Notes: generated by a model from the sequence alone, not told the origin. Shown: positions 1-11,094, counted from the first letter of the stretch. The stretch: 64,000 nucleotides of DNA from Amborella trichopoda (GCF_000471905.2 NW_006499997.1:4010972-4074971), one strand, 5' to 3'. A program made the numbers and translations.

Positions 1-2900
1 ACATTGCTTGCTGCTACACCAGGTTTGCTTTTGATGATCAGAGTACCTCTGTAGGTCCCATCTAGTGGGGTTTAGTCGGGGTCTTTTTGTTGGCCTGTCC
101 TGAAGGTCTGGGCCTGTCGGCTAGGGGAATTTTGGGGAGGCGGCCTCATGGGCCCCATCCTGCCAAGTCTAGTTGGAGGATTTTTATTGGCTTGTCTTGA
201 AGGTTTGGGTTTGTCGGCTGAGGAAGGTTTTCGGCGAGGCGATCTCACGACGAGTCATCACCTTGAAATCTCTGGTAGGTTGGGTCTTAACTTTGTCAGT
301 TTTTTGCCTTCGTAGGGGTCTTTAGCATTCTGGAGGAATCTTTCAGTCATCATCCTCACCCTCAAGGACTCTCTTTGTTTTTGGAGTTGAAGTGCAGGAG
401 ATCTTATGAGGCTTTCACTCCCGGGTGAGCCATTTTGTGTTGTGATTGGATGCTGGCAGTCGAGGATTTTATGTGGACCTCATTAGCCAAAATTGTGCAT
501 GTTTGTCAATTAAGTGCCGGCTGAGGCTGTGATGTTGCGTCAGCCTGCTTTTTGTTGGTCAAAGCGCCCTTTAAAAGTTTTCACCTGGACTGGGGACATG
601 GCGCCGTAGAGACGGTTTTTACCATCTTCCTTGATTTTCGGGCTCTTTACCCGTGACCTTTCAGACATATCCACCCATTTCATCCATTTTTTCTCACGGT
701 ACCCTTTTGGGGTTTTCATCGTGCTCGGCTTTTTATTTTTGTGGAACTCTTTTCCTCATGGTTTTGTGACCATGCACGTCCGTCATTTTTAGTCTTGGCA
801 TTCCCTTGTCCAGGTATACACCATGCTCATTATTATTTTTTGTGAAGACGTGTTTAGGGTCATGCTTTCGGGACCTGTGCGAAGCCTTTTATCGTCATGC
901 GACCATGACATGTACTATATTTTAGGGTCATACAAATGGACCATAGTGGAGATGAATGACAGTTTGTGGAGGCCATGGAGTGAGTATGGTAGTGATCTGA
1001 CTCACTTTGGGGAGATGGGACGAGGCTACATATGAAAGATGGATGTTGTATGAATTGTGAGTGAAAAGTGGTGACCCACTAGCTGATGTCGAGTATGGAT
1101 AGTGGAATGGTTCCCTGTTTTATGAGTACGGGTGAGACTCACTGGGGAATGATGGATGATAGTAATGAAGTGAATAGACTCACTAGGGAATGATGAATGG
1201 TAGTAATGAAGTGAGTGGACTCATTGGGGAATGATGAAGGTGGTGAGCGCACGTGAATCGGTTAGGGAAATCCTGCGGGTGTGTACATATGTGGGAGGGC
1301 GAGTTTAATGTCATGCCTCCATGACCTGGGCAAAGCAGTTTAACGTCATGTAGCCAGGATGTGCACTATGGTTTAAGGTCATATGGCTTAGACAGTGGTT
1401 ATGTAGTTTAAAGTCATGGAACTAGGACCATGCAGTTTAAGGTTGTGCAACTAAACCTCTGCTACAGTTTAAGGTCATATAGTTTGGACTATAGTACTAA
1501 GCCTTTTAATGTCATGCTGTTAGGACGTAGACTATGGTTTATGGTCATATAATTTGGACCATGGCTATGAAGTTTTAAGTCATGCAGCTAGAACTAGGCA
1601 GTTAAAGGTCATGCAACTGGACCTCCACTACAGTTTAAGGTCATATAGTTTGGACCATGGTGCTACGCCTTTTAATGTCATACAGCTAGGACGTAGACTA
1701 TGGTTTATAGTCATATAGTTTGGACCTTGGCTATGCAGTTTAAAGTCATGCAGCTAGGACTAGGTAGTTTAAGGTCGTGCAACTAGACCTCCGCTACAGT
1801 TTAAGGTCATATAGTTTGGACCATGTAGTTTAGGGTCGTGTATCTAGACAAAGGTTGTGTAGTTTAAGGTTATGCAGCACAGACCATGGTGTGCGTCGCC
1901 ATGTAGGTGAAGCTGCATAGGCCTGTGGATAGTAATTTGACTCCCTGTGGATATAAATAGCCAAGGCTATACACAAGCAGAGAGCTTTTAGGTGAAGATG
2001 GTGGTCCTACGAGGAGTGGCAAATGAACGCGAACTTCACTGGGGATTAAGAGGGCAAGTGTGACTCCCCAAGGATGATGAGTAATGGTATGCATTTAACT
2101 CTGTTGAGAATGACAGGCCAGAGCACCGATGCAACCCCACTGGGGGTTGAAAGGATAAGAATGACCCTAACTCCCTGTGGATAGTGGGCCGTAATAAGAT
2201 GTGAATCCTAATGGGGATGTTGGTATCAAATAGACCCATCCGGGATTGAAGGGGTAAGGTGACCCTCTTTTTCTTTGCATACACCTAACTCTATTGGGGA
2301 TGTTCATGGAATACACCTAACTCCATTGGGGATGTTGATGGAATACACTTAGCGAAGCGGTGCGCCCATTTCACCGTTAAGGTCATGCATATGGACTATT
2401 TATCGTGCTGTGCATTATAGTTTTAACGTCTTGTAGCTCGGACCATGGCTATGCAGTTTAAAGTCATGCGGCTAAGACCATGTAGTTTAAGGTTGTGTAA
2501 CTAGACCTTTGCTACAGTTTAAGGTCGTATAGTTTGGACCATGCAGTTTAGGGTCCTGCGTCTAGACCATGTGGTAAGGGAATGTGACTCCCTTGGGAAC
2601 AAAGCCATAACTGGAGACTCAACTCGTTCGGAGTGAGACTCGGGTGCAGGAAATGAACTCCCTGGGGATGCAGGACAATGGTCCAGATGGGAGTGCCATG
2701 GCATGCGCACGGCACTACATCTTGGATGGTACTGCGTTGTGCCCTGATGAAGCGCATTCGACGTTAGGCCCTTGTGAATAATGCACATGGTGTTAGCCTT
2801 TAGTGAGGCGCATGCTTGGTGAGGTGCGTTTGATGTTAAGTCCTCATGAAGCGTGCGACGATAGCTCCTTGGAGAACAGCGCGGTGATAACCCTTCCGGG
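1..2900 (-). mobile_element. Partial 3' LTR of Tat-lineage element A (cut by window edge)
   Basis: Positions 1 to about 1,110 match 28,321-29,296 base for base over long stretches, including the shared start 'tgctgctacaccaggtttgc'. The second copy is continuous with an LTR whose end lies at 25,060, so this segment is LTR sequence read on the minus strand. From about 1,290 it passes into a tandem-repeat field whose reverse complement opens LTR D at 22,091. The right boundary is uncertain: no TGTAGACATC-type LTR start was found, and 2,900 is a best guess after the last repeat-like segments. The left part lies outside the window. Confidence 0.6.
1290..2565. repeat. Tandem-repeat field in the LTR, degenerate 'gtttaaggtcatg..' units
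   Basis: Degenerate units of roughly 30-40 bp start with 'agtttaaggtcatgcagcta' or 'gtttaaggtcatatagtttg' and end in 'gacc'. They recur more than fifteen times. A higher-order unit of about 165 bp appears twice in succession near 1,467-1,630 and 1,630-1,798. The same motif on the opposite strand fills 22,100-22,290, at the start of LTR D, so the array belongs to the U3 part of this LTR family. Confidence 0.8.
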
Positions 2901-2989
2901 TCTCGGGCTTGACCTTCCTCGGCCTAGTATTATTGCCATGTGAAGACGAGGACTGGAGTGTCATTTGAATCTGTGAGGGGCATTTTGTG

Positions 2990-3040
2990 GCACCGCTGGG
3001 TATAAAGGGGGACAAATCCCATTTTACTATTTCACCGAAA
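2990..3040 (+). promoter_or_regulatory. Candidate TATA promoter upstream of the plus-strand ORF
   Basis: The sequence 'gctgggtataaaggggga' has a good plant TATA box (tataaa near 3,001). It lies about 920 bp upstream of the ATG at 3,925 and points in the same direction as that ORF, opposite to element A. The stretch 3,040-3,900 between them has no protein I recognise and could be a leader. This is inferred from position and motif only; the transcription start is not visible. Confidence 0.35.
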
Positions 3041-3924
3041 GGTAAAACATTCTAAGAGAGTTTTTAGAGAGATAGAGAGACAGAGCTTCCATAGAGAGAC
3101 TTTTGACAAGAGTTTCCCGGCCAATACTCACAGCATTCAGGCCCTCAAGAGTTTTCTGGCGAGCTTGAGCAGGTCGTTGGCCTTTGCATCGTGCTCGCGA
3201 GTGTTTTTGGAGAGTGCCAAGGCTTTCTGAGCAAGGAACATAGGCCACTCAAAGTTTTGCCGAGACTTTTCTAGTGAAACTGCAAGAGTTGCAGTGGTGC
3301 TCTACCTAAGTTCCAATGCTTTTTCGATAGTTCCGCAGTTGCTGACAAGTTGCAGAAGGCTCAGGGGGTTATGACGGCCTTCTGAATATCAAGAGAGAAG
3401 AAGGAGGAGCAGCAATGGACTCACCAGAAACATAATGAAATTTCGGTGAGTTTTGGCGAATTGTAGAAGTGTGAAGAAGGGAGAAGGGAAACTCACCGGG
3501 TTACAGGGGAGCTTTCGAGGAACTCTGGGCAGTTTTCTACTAACTTTGGTCATCAGTGGAAAGGTTTCCTGGTGAGTAAGAATGAGTTCTCGATGAAGAG
3601 GAGAAACACCGGCGAGAACCAAAGGCGTTGCGAGGCCGTAACGGTCGAGGAGGTGAAGGGCCGGGGACGGCGAATGGTCACCCTTCCGCATGTGCGGTGA
3701 CAAGTCACGCTGTGAGTGTCAGGCGGCGTGCCTAGATTTCAAGGGTAGTGGTGTGCCCGTACGTGTGACACGTGAGAACAACTAGAGCACAAACATTTCT
3801 TCTTTACTTTGGCAGACGACGGTAGCCCCTTGGTCGTGAGACGACGATAACCCATATTTGGCAGTGAGACGACGATATTCCTGCCTTTGCGCATGGCAAT
3901 AGCTAGTGCTTTTGGTTTTTGCTT

Positions 3925-4964
3925 ATGCATAGACAGTGGTTGGATAAAACCCTTCAACGGATGTCTTCTCGACGGTCAGCTAAGACCTCTAAAGCTCCTA
4001 GAATAGAGGTTTCCTCAAACTGGGGTCCCATTGTCGTTGAGGACGAAGAGCCTCTAATTATTGAGAACGGACTGTATCCCTCTCCTCAACCTCTTGTATC
4101 TGAGGGCAAGGGTGAGTTATTGTCTTATCAAGATAATTTCGGTTCGTACGACCTGATAGTAATGGGCAATGGGGCGATTCCTCTAGCAACTTTGAGAGGG
4201 AGCCTTGCACTTTCTGCCCAAAGAGAATCCATCATAGGTTCGAATTTTATAGTCTCCTCCTTTTCGGGACAGGTTATTCATCCTCTCGTCTGGCGCATTC
4301 GTGGACGCTTTGTCGTAGCACAGGCCGTGATGCCTTTCCCTGCACAAGTTACCACGCTCAATCATCGTAATGTTTCTACAGACAATGGATGTGATCTTCT
4401 TAGGGCTGCTTGTCAACTTTTCGATAGGGCTTCTTTCTTCGAGCTGGTCATGTTCCCATTTTTGGCAAAGGGGTTGATAGGCAACCTCCTAGACTTCAAT
4501 GTCCCCAATGCAGACTTGTTCAAAACGAAGGTGACTGAAATAGCACAACAGGCTAGGGCGGTTTTGGATTTATAAGAATCAGCTTCTATTGAGAAATATA
4601 CCTCTATCAAGCCTTTACTTAAGTTCTTCCCTAGGCCTTTGACTGTCATAGATTATGCGACAACACACTTGGGTAATCTTAAAACCAACTTGCTTATGCG
4701 TCAGTTTCTCCACCTGTATTTTGAGATTTTTCCTTTAAAGATTCCTTTGAATTTAAAGAGACCGCATGTTTTGAAAATGAGGATGACATGACGATTCTTG
4801 AACGCAACATCAATAATTTGGAAGGCTTGCTTACTATAGCCCGGGAGGTAGAAAAAGACCCATTTTCACCTCAGTTGATACGTGGAGAATATCCTCCCTT
4901 GGTTAGAAATTTTGCCCTTCTCCAGGTAGCGAGTATGAAGGATGGAATCAAATGGATACAATAG
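3925..4964 (+). pseudogene. Element-borne ORF antisense to element A, unrecognised protein (broken)
   Basis: An ATG at 3,925 (MHRQWLDKT..) opens a 216-codon frame to a TAA at 4,573-4,575. The frame continues past that stop for about 70 further codons (..ESASIEKYTSIKPLLKFF..). Coding character then moves to another frame before 4,750 (..MTILERNINNLEGLLTIA..) and ends at a stop at 4,962-4,964. The intact ancestor was therefore about 346 codons. I recognise no domain. It lies between the gag-protease part of a minus-strand Tat element and that element's 3' LTR and faces the other way. Some Tat-lineage elements are known to carry an extra ORF in antisense between pol and the 3' LTR, which fits. 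A captured host gene fragment is the alternative. The single stop and single frameshift over 1 kb suggest it decayed late. Confidence 0.5.
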
Positions 4965-5187
4965 AACTACTATCGGCTTAGTCTTGAGAACTGAGTGATA
5001 TTCTTCATTCGTTGTACACAAATGTTTGACAATAGAAATAAAATGCCCCTCTTTACCTTTTACTTTCTTTGTATGCCGTTATTTGTGATATTCTCTTACT
5101 TTATGAATAAAATTCTTTCTTTTGCTTTAGTATGGTGCGTGGATCTTTTATTCCTCCTTTTCTTTCTGCTTTATTGCTTTTTCCCTT

Positions 5188-5961
5188 TCACAGTGTGAGA
5201 CGAAGAAGGATAGCCCACTCAATGTTTATCTTTTGATAGCTTGCCTTAGCTCTAATGGCCTCGAACGGGGGAGCAGTTGCTTCCTCACCCCTTAGCATTT
5301 GATTGTACAGGGGCTCATAATTCATGGTTCTCATGATTTGGTGAGCTTGTTTGCTGTAAATACTCCAATCTGGGGGAGCCTTGGCTTCGATTTGAGGTGC
5401 ATTGCTTTTGAGCTCGTCATAGGTCTTAGTCTCAGGGACGAATTCCTTCAAGTGCCTCAAAGCGACGTGCATAACCTCCAATTGATTCTGGAGGTTGTGA
5501 ACCTCACCTCTCAACTCTACCATGGGGTCTTGTTCCTGAGAGCCAGAGGACTGACTCTTGTCTATTTGTACTTCTTTGAGAGCCTCTATGAGGTGTAAGA
5601 CATCTGTTTGGCTGCTGGTGATCTCCTTGCTCAAGGAGGACGGGATTTGAAGTACCTTCCTTGGTGGTTGGCATTCCAGTTCTGCTTCTAGAAGAGCAAT
5701 GGGAACATGCAGAACCTTTTGTTGGTCTGGCGTATAGGTGATACACGGTGTTGGAAGGTCCACCTCTAGGGCTTCTTCAGTCTCAGGAGTTGCTTCTAGC
5801 TCATCATTTTGTTCTGGTGAACTAGAAGTAGAGGGGGAAGCTTCATCTTCAGGAGGGGGGGCCATGACCTCAAGGAGGTGGCAAGGTATACTTGGGTAGA
5901 TAAGAGTCAAAGGGAGGATCTTGCCTTGTCTTTCCTCCTCTTTGAACATGTTCATAAGCAT
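5188..5961 (-). CDS. Open ORF downstream of protease in element A, unknown function
   Basis: A 257-codon frame starts MLMNMFKEEER and is open to 5,188. The N-terminal third is rich in P, S, T and E (LEVMAPPPEDEASPSTSSS). Residues about 120-175 (QTDVLHLIEALKEVQID.. and VELRGEVHNLQNQLEVMHVA) have heptad-like spacing of L, V and I and probably form a coiled coil. I see no reverse transcriptase motif. In related Tat elements a linker follows the protease and RT follows the linker. Here the frame ends and the next coding sequence, below 4,970, is on the other strand, so RT, RNase H and integrase are missing from this copy. The ORF is probably the linker, possibly running into a non-homologous tail at the deletion junction. 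Confidence 0.4.
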   Translation of the reverse strand: MLMNMFKEEERQGKILPLTLIYPSIPCHLLEVMAPPPEDEASPSTSSSPEQNDELEATPETEEALEVDLPTPCITYTPDQQKVLHVPIALLEAELECQPPRKVLQIPSSLSKEITSSQTDVLHLIEALKEVQIDKSQSSGSQEQDPMVELRGEVHNLQNQLEVMHVALRHLKEFVPETKTYDELKSNAPQIEAKAPPDWSIYSKQAHQIMRTMNYEPLYNQMLRGEEATAPPFEAIRAKASYQKINIEWAILLRLTL

Positions 5962-5999
5962 TCACCTCAGATCTTCAACATCATCATGAGATGAGGGTC

Positions 6000-6665
6000 C
6001 TGTCGCTCTCATAGGCTTCCAATCATCATCCTTTGACTTTTCTGGTGTTGGAAGGTCTGTGAAATAGTGCTTAGCGTCAACATAGTGAGTCTTGACTATA
6101 AGAAACGTCTCTTATCAGCATAGACCGTAAGCTATCTCCCATCGCAGCTGTATTTGAAGCATTGGTGGAGGGTGGAAGGAACCACCCCTTGAAACTGGGC
6201 ATAATCATTGAGGTCACCGATCTTGAGACGAAGACGAACTATCTCAGTTGGCTTCTCTCCTGATTAGTTGAACCCTTGCATGGTGATGTGGGTAGGAGTG
6301 AGGTCGTCAGATCCTAATCCCAACAGGGTGAGGATCCTTCTTGGGATTTGGTTGATAGGGCAGGTGTCTAGTTCTCCATTCACGAAGAGGGGGGGATTGT
6401 GAAATTTGCCTCCCAACTGAAGGTCATCGTCAAAACAGGAGATTGCCAAGCATCCACTCAAGATGGCTGGATCAACCTCAATAGGCTCCACTTCAGTCTC
6501 GTAGACCTCTGAGTTAGAAAGAGCTTGAACCAAGGCCATATGATAGTCTGTAGACAACAGAAGGGCATCATAGATACTTAGAAGGCCTGGAAGCTTTCTC
6601 AAATGCCCAATTATGTCATATTTCACCCTATCGTCATTAGTCTTCTGTGTTCCTGATCCAATCAC
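6000..6665 (-). pseudogene. Retropepsin-like protease region of element A, catalytic segment missing
   Basis: The frame from 6,665 to 6,264 has the signature seen before and within plant Ty3/gypsy Tat proteases. VKYDIIGHLRKLPGLLSIYD lies at residues 14-33, a GGKFHNPPLFVNGELD block near 85-100, and LLGLGSDDLTPTHITMQGFN at the end. The core that normally carries the aspartic-protease D-[ST]-G motif should sit between CPIN (102-105) and ILTLLGLG (111-118), but only six residues are there, so the active site is absent. After a stop at 6,264, homologous residues continue (VRLRLKIGDLNDYAQF, VVPSTLHQCFKY) to about 6,100. The enzyme would have matured Gag-Pol; this copy cannot. The cut may reflect a short internal deletion. 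Confidence 0.7.
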
Positions 6666-7017
6666 TGGTGTAGGTGGTAGGGGTAGGTTTAGGAGCAGGT
6701 TTTAGTTTGTGACACTGACTGAGTTTGTTGTTCAGTCGGTGTGATATGGGTTGATGGGGAAGTAATAGGGATTTGTATTAGGGATGTAGAGGTTTGAGGT
6801 TGAGTCCTAGGGAAAAGTGAAGGATTAGGAAATTTGAGGACCTTGAGCTTTTGAGGTGTGGTAGCTTCTTCCCAGATCTTAGGCTCATTTGCCTCGAGCT
6901 GGATGGTACTTCCAAGATCTGCACCATATGGGAGGCCTCTTTAGAATAGAAGCTTGAAGATGGCTCGGCCTTGGCTCAGGCCGCCAAGGCGTCGACGACT
7001 GTCAAGAATCCAGTCGC

Positions 7018-7766
7018 TTAGGTTAGCATCTTTCTTAGGTGCTTCCACTGTGACCTGCTGAGGCTGGTGCCTCCGAGCTCTTTGTTTAGAGCGTCGAAGT
7101 CTAGGGATTGCCAAACCGCACTTGTGGAAGAAATAGAAGAGGCAGGAGGAGAAGAAGAGTTAGTATGTTCTGGGCAGCTTTTTATATCGTCGCCAGAATT
7201 GGACGTGTGTAGGGGGTATTTTAGGTCTTGCCTCGGCTTTGACCGTTGGTAGGGGGGCGGGAGGGTTTTAGTGTCGTCACCCGTATTGGACAAATATCAA
7301 GCAGTTGATGACTCAGGGATGTCCACGTGATCGGACGATGGGATGAGGCAAGCTGCGCTTGGGATGAAGTCCCGCAAGGTAGGCAGTGGGGGAAGAGGCC
7401 AGTGAAATTCTTCCTCGACTGGTGGCTGAGGAATGTGGTTCCTTCGGCGGGCTAACCTGGGTGCTCGTCTCCTTTTGGATTCCTGAGGAGGTGTTTGGCC
7501 TGTCCTATCGGGCTGGTGAGTAGTCCTAACTTGGTGGACTGCCTCACTCTTCAGGGACTTGAGCCTACTTCGCCCATGGTAGACTTCCCAGGGCTGAGAA
7601 GTTGAGGGCTCTGAAGGGTCCAGTGTATGCTCATAGGGAGCCTGTAGTGGGCTTCCTCTTGAACGGGAACGATGGCTTGGCAGCGTTCTGGAAGGACAAC
7701 ACAAACAATGTGGCCTTTATAGACTTTCTCCACGACTATAGCTTCGAACCCAGAGCATTCTTTCAA
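7018..7766 (-). pseudogene. Gag C-terminal / linker region of element A, frame-shifted
   Basis: Two overlapping minus-strand frames (7,766-7,551 and 7,704-7,297) plus 7,293-7,018 hold proline-, arginine- and serine-rich sequence typical of the spacer between Gag and protease. An example is ESKRRRAPRLARRRNHIPQP near 7,440-7,500. There is no catalytic motif. The changes of frame indicate several indels. It is assigned only by position between the Gag zinc-knuckle region and the protease. Confidence 0.4.
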
Positions 7767-8437
7767 CTCATGGCCCTGTAATTAATGATATGAGTACCAG
7801 AGGTTTTTCTTACCCTAGGCAAGACGCTTAGGCTGCCTAGCGGGCTTGAGAGTGACAAGACCTGGAAGAGGGCTCGCAGAGGATTTGGCTCAGCGCCTCC
7901 TTGGGCTTGTGTCGAGAGTTCTTCTTGCACTAGTGGAAGAGGGACTTGGGGGTGTCCTTCTGGGTTACCATGAACTTCCTGGCCTTGATGCAGCTTCTTT
8001 GCCAAGAGCTCATGGAAGCCAGTGCATTCGCTCAGGTCGTGACCTCGTATCAGGTGATAAGAGTACCAGAGATTCTCAGTTCCAAGGGGAAGGAACTTGG
8101 GCTACCTTGTCGGCTTTGGCGTGACGATTCCTTCCTCAAGCATTATGGAGAATAGTGCACGGAGGATAGCGGGTGTTTCGTCATCCTCTTGGATTGTCAC
8201 TATGTGGGCAGCCTCAATTGCCCCAAATGCTTTATTTAACTCTTCGTGATTTATCTAACCCTTGATAATGAGGGCTTCGATAATGCCTTTGAGCATATAA
8301 CAGTCTTGAGTGGGGTGACCTACTCCTCGGTGATAGGCGCAGTACCTCTTGTTTGCCCAACCAGCTCTAAGGTTTTGACCTCTGGCAGCTGGATCATGTT
8401 CTGCTCTAGCAATAATCAAATAAGTGCAGGAACCCAC
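7735..8437 (-). pseudogene. Gag zinc-knuckle region with two further degenerate copies
   Basis: The frame at 8,437-8,255 contains KRYCAYHRGVGHPTQDCYML, a C-x2-H-x4-H-x4-C arrangement found after the capsid part of plant Tat Gag proteins. Two more copies follow downstream on the minus strand: LWYSYHLIRGHDLSECTGF (about 8,080-8,025) and LWYSYH(stop)LQGHELKECSGF (about 7,812-7,760). They share a Y-S-Y-H-x3-GH-x2-x-EC-x-GF core but have serine where the first cysteine should be. The last two lie about 265 bp apart and have similar surroundings, so they look like a tandem duplication. Nucleic-acid binding is inferred from the family. Confidence 0.6.
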
Positions 8438-8533
8438 TCCCTCTCGAAGGGGTACACCTTGTTCTGGTGCTGGATCAAGAAGTCATTTTGGTTTATATTC
8501 TTAGTGGGCGGGACCCTGTTGTAGGACTATTGC

Positions 8534-9574
8534 TTAGCCCCGGCCTGAGGTGTCTATGACTTGGAGAGGTCCAAGGTTTGAGGGGCAACGTTTGTAGACA
8601 GCTGCACTAATCATCGCTTTTTGCTGGTTGCCCGAACTGTTAGAGCAGGAATTCGAGCCAGGGGGTTGCTGATGAGGTCCACCATGGTGCCTGAACAGAC
8701 CTTCTATACGAACTGCTTTAGAGATGAGCTCTGACATGGAAGGTGGATTGATGGCCTCGACATGCAGGGTGATCTTGGGCAGCATATTTCGTATATAGGT
8801 CTGAACTGCTTCTTTTTCAGTCATGGACGTGGCATGAAAGGTTGCTAACTCTCTCCATCGGGGGATGAACTTGTCAACTGGTTCTCTAGGGTCTTGGGTC
8901 AAAGTGAGGAGCTTGATGGTTTCCACGTTTCTTTGGACCTCGTAGAAGCGTTGGTAAAATAACTGCTCCATTTCTTGCCATGTGTGTACCAAGTTTGGAG
9001 GTAGCTGAGCATACCACTGGAAGGCTGGCCCTTTGAGAGTCTCGACGAATTGATGGAGGAGGAGTCTCTTGTCAGTCGCCGTCTCTCGACAAGCCGCTTG
9101 GAAGTGAGCAGTATGCTGGTGATGGGATGTAGTACCGTTTAATAGGGTGAGCTTCCCTTTTTAGTAGTTTTGGAGAAACAACACCTAGTCGATGTATGAG
9201 GGGTACGGATTTTAGAAAATCGGCACCTCTTGCATGCCCGGGACCTTGTTATTGAGACTGTGGGTCACCATAGCATCTATGTCAGCTTGTGAAACCAGGC
9301 AGGAAGCAGAGTTATCTTGGGAGACTGGTGGGGGAGTTTGATTGAGGATTGTGTCTTCACTAGACGGGGGATCGGCCTCATGATGTAAAGAAGGGGACCT
9401 GGAGGCTTCTAGACGATCCATCTTTTCGGACTGGATCATTACCTCGAACCTGTTCATCCGATCCTCTTGGGCGTCGTCTGGCTCATTGATCACCATAACG
9501 CTGACCGTTTCTTCTGGAAGGTCAGAGCTAGGTGGAGTAATGGACGGCAAGGGTCGTTGAGTCGTACGGGGCAA
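8534..9574 (-). pseudogene. Gag polyprotein (capsid region) of element A
   Basis: The first ATG at 9,574 opens MPRTTQRPLPSITPPSSDLP, an S/P-rich N-terminus of 120 codons with a stop at 9,212. Coding resumes in another frame from about 9,175 and reaches the frame that opens at 8,992 (HTWQEMEQLFYQRFYEV). Motifs GPAFQWYAQLP, WQEMEQLFYQRF, PREPVDKFIPRWRELA and MLPKITLHVEAINPPSMSEL place it in the retrotransposon gag family (Retrotrans_gag). The role is capsid formation around element RNA. Stops and shifts break it into at least two parts, so no full Gag is made. The 5' leader and primer-binding site lie upstream at 9,575-11,092. Confidence 0.75.
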
Positions 9575-11072
9575 GTCGATCTGCAGGGGCTCAACATGCC
9601 CCGATTGGACTCGAGCCTTATATGCCTACCGCGTGAGGGCCGGTTCTCGACGGTCTTGGGACCGTGGCCTCTAAGCAGTAATCACCGAGCAATATTCTTG
9701 GACTTGCTCAGGTTCTGGAGTTCGAAGAGGGAAGAAGGGATTGTGTGGCAAGAGGTTACCAAGGGTGGTAACCTTAACTACCTTTGGGGCCTCTTTAGTC
9801 AGGATATGCAAGCCTCTCTTTTACTTAATCCTGAGGCTGCTGTGGACTTCACTCCAGAACCGAGCTTGAGATTAACTGCCCCGTCTTTCTTGAGCATGTC
9901 AGTGCTGTGTCTATTAGCTGGAGCAGAGAGTGGGGTCCAAGGACAGAGGACAATCTGGGTTTCTGTCTTGGAGGCTGCAGGCTTGTGTCTAACATCAGGC
10001 CGTTACCCCAAATTCCCTTGTGAGGCCCGCGTGCATGCCTGGCTTAAGCAGCTGACTCAAGATGGTAATCTTAGGGAAGACCTTTGAGTACCAGGTCTCG
10101 AGGTGCTTGCTTAGTGAGGAAGAGTGACAAAAGAAGGAACGGGTTCATGACTCCGCCTAAGTTGGGATCGGGGAGGAACCTGCAAAGCTGGTGTGTGTGC
10201 ACCTTTAGGGTTAGCCGTCCTGGTGACTTGGGGGTCAGCTCGGACTTGGTAAGCTGGTTAGACCTTAGGAGGCCGAGACCTACGAACTTGTGTCTGTGAG
10301 GGATCGAGTAGGAACCTATCTCTCACAAGGTGAAGCCGTCTATGTTGAGAAGGAGTGGGGAGCGGTGGATCCTCGTGTTCTCGAGCTGACACAGAACCGA
10401 CGCTGCCCTGAGCGATAGGATTCAGATGTATGGTACACACAGGGTTCGGCCCGAGAAGGCCTATCCCTAAACATGAGCTCAAGGCAGCATGGAAGTTGCC
10501 CCGAGGTGTGGCTCGAGTGGATGGACGACATGCCTTTAGGTGTGTGCTTGGGGTGGAGACCCAAGGATTTCTACCTCTGTGTGCCGAGCCTCCAGGTGTA
10601 GAGGTTCAAGGTAGTGAAGGAGTTCAGGGGCTGGCCTTGCCGCGGCCCTCAAGAGCGGTGGCAACTTGCTTGCCTTTCATGAAAGCAATCGGGGCAGCCT
10701 TTCGGCGTACGTCAATAATATGACCAATAAGGGACTTGTCAGTAGCAGGGTGCGTGCTGTGTGCGGTAGCAGATGTACTACCAAAGAAAGGGGCTTTAGT
10801 GGAGGGTCCACCAAGGAGAGGAAGCGGGGAGTCAGAGACCTTTAAGTCCATTCTCATACCAATCCAGGAGAGAACCTAGGAGCCGGACTATGAGTCCTGA
10901 CTCAGAAGGAGTGCAGGGAAGGAAGCTTGAGCAATTCACTTCCCTGGGATGGTCACGAGTGCGGGGATGAGAAAATCTGAATGGGTTGAATAACCCAGAT
11001 GCCATAGAATGTAATGCATAAAGTAAAAGGAGATACTAATCAAGCAAGATAGAACCGACAAAGGGGTAATAA
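9575..11072 (-). other. 5' leader of element A between primer-binding site and gag
   Basis: About 1.5 kb has no recognisable protein. The part next to the primer-binding site (10,740-11,040) matches 29,300-29,640 in the leader beside LTR C. Examples are the shared 'ggggataagaaaatc' type segment, the run on 'cctttaagtcc' and the shared 'ccataaataaaatg' type segment, which identifies it as element leader. Open frames here are not conserved between the copies and are likely chance. Confidence 0.6.
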
Positions 11073-11092
11073 GTCCCCAGTAGAGTCGCCAA
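11073..11092 (-). promoter_or_regulatory. Primer-binding site of element A
   Basis: On the minus strand the sequence reads ttggcgactctactggggac, two bases after the LTR end 'ctaacca'. The TGGCGACTC..TGGGGA type is what follows the 5' LTR in many Tat/Ogre elements and would pair with a tRNA 3' end, reported as tRNA-Arg in Ogre. Three copies of this site occur in the window (also 25,030-25,049 and 29,673-29,692), which anchors the LTR ends. Confidence 0.8.
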
Positions 11093-11094
11093 GC

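Noticed and set aside
1290..2565. Regular short repeats considered as CRISPR or centromeric satellite
   Set aside because: The units are degenerate and contiguous, without unique spacers, the DNA is plant nuclear, and the array recurs only inside one LTR family.
10258..10857. Short frames on both strands in the leader of element A
   Set aside because: They are not kept in the matching leader beside LTR C and show no motif.
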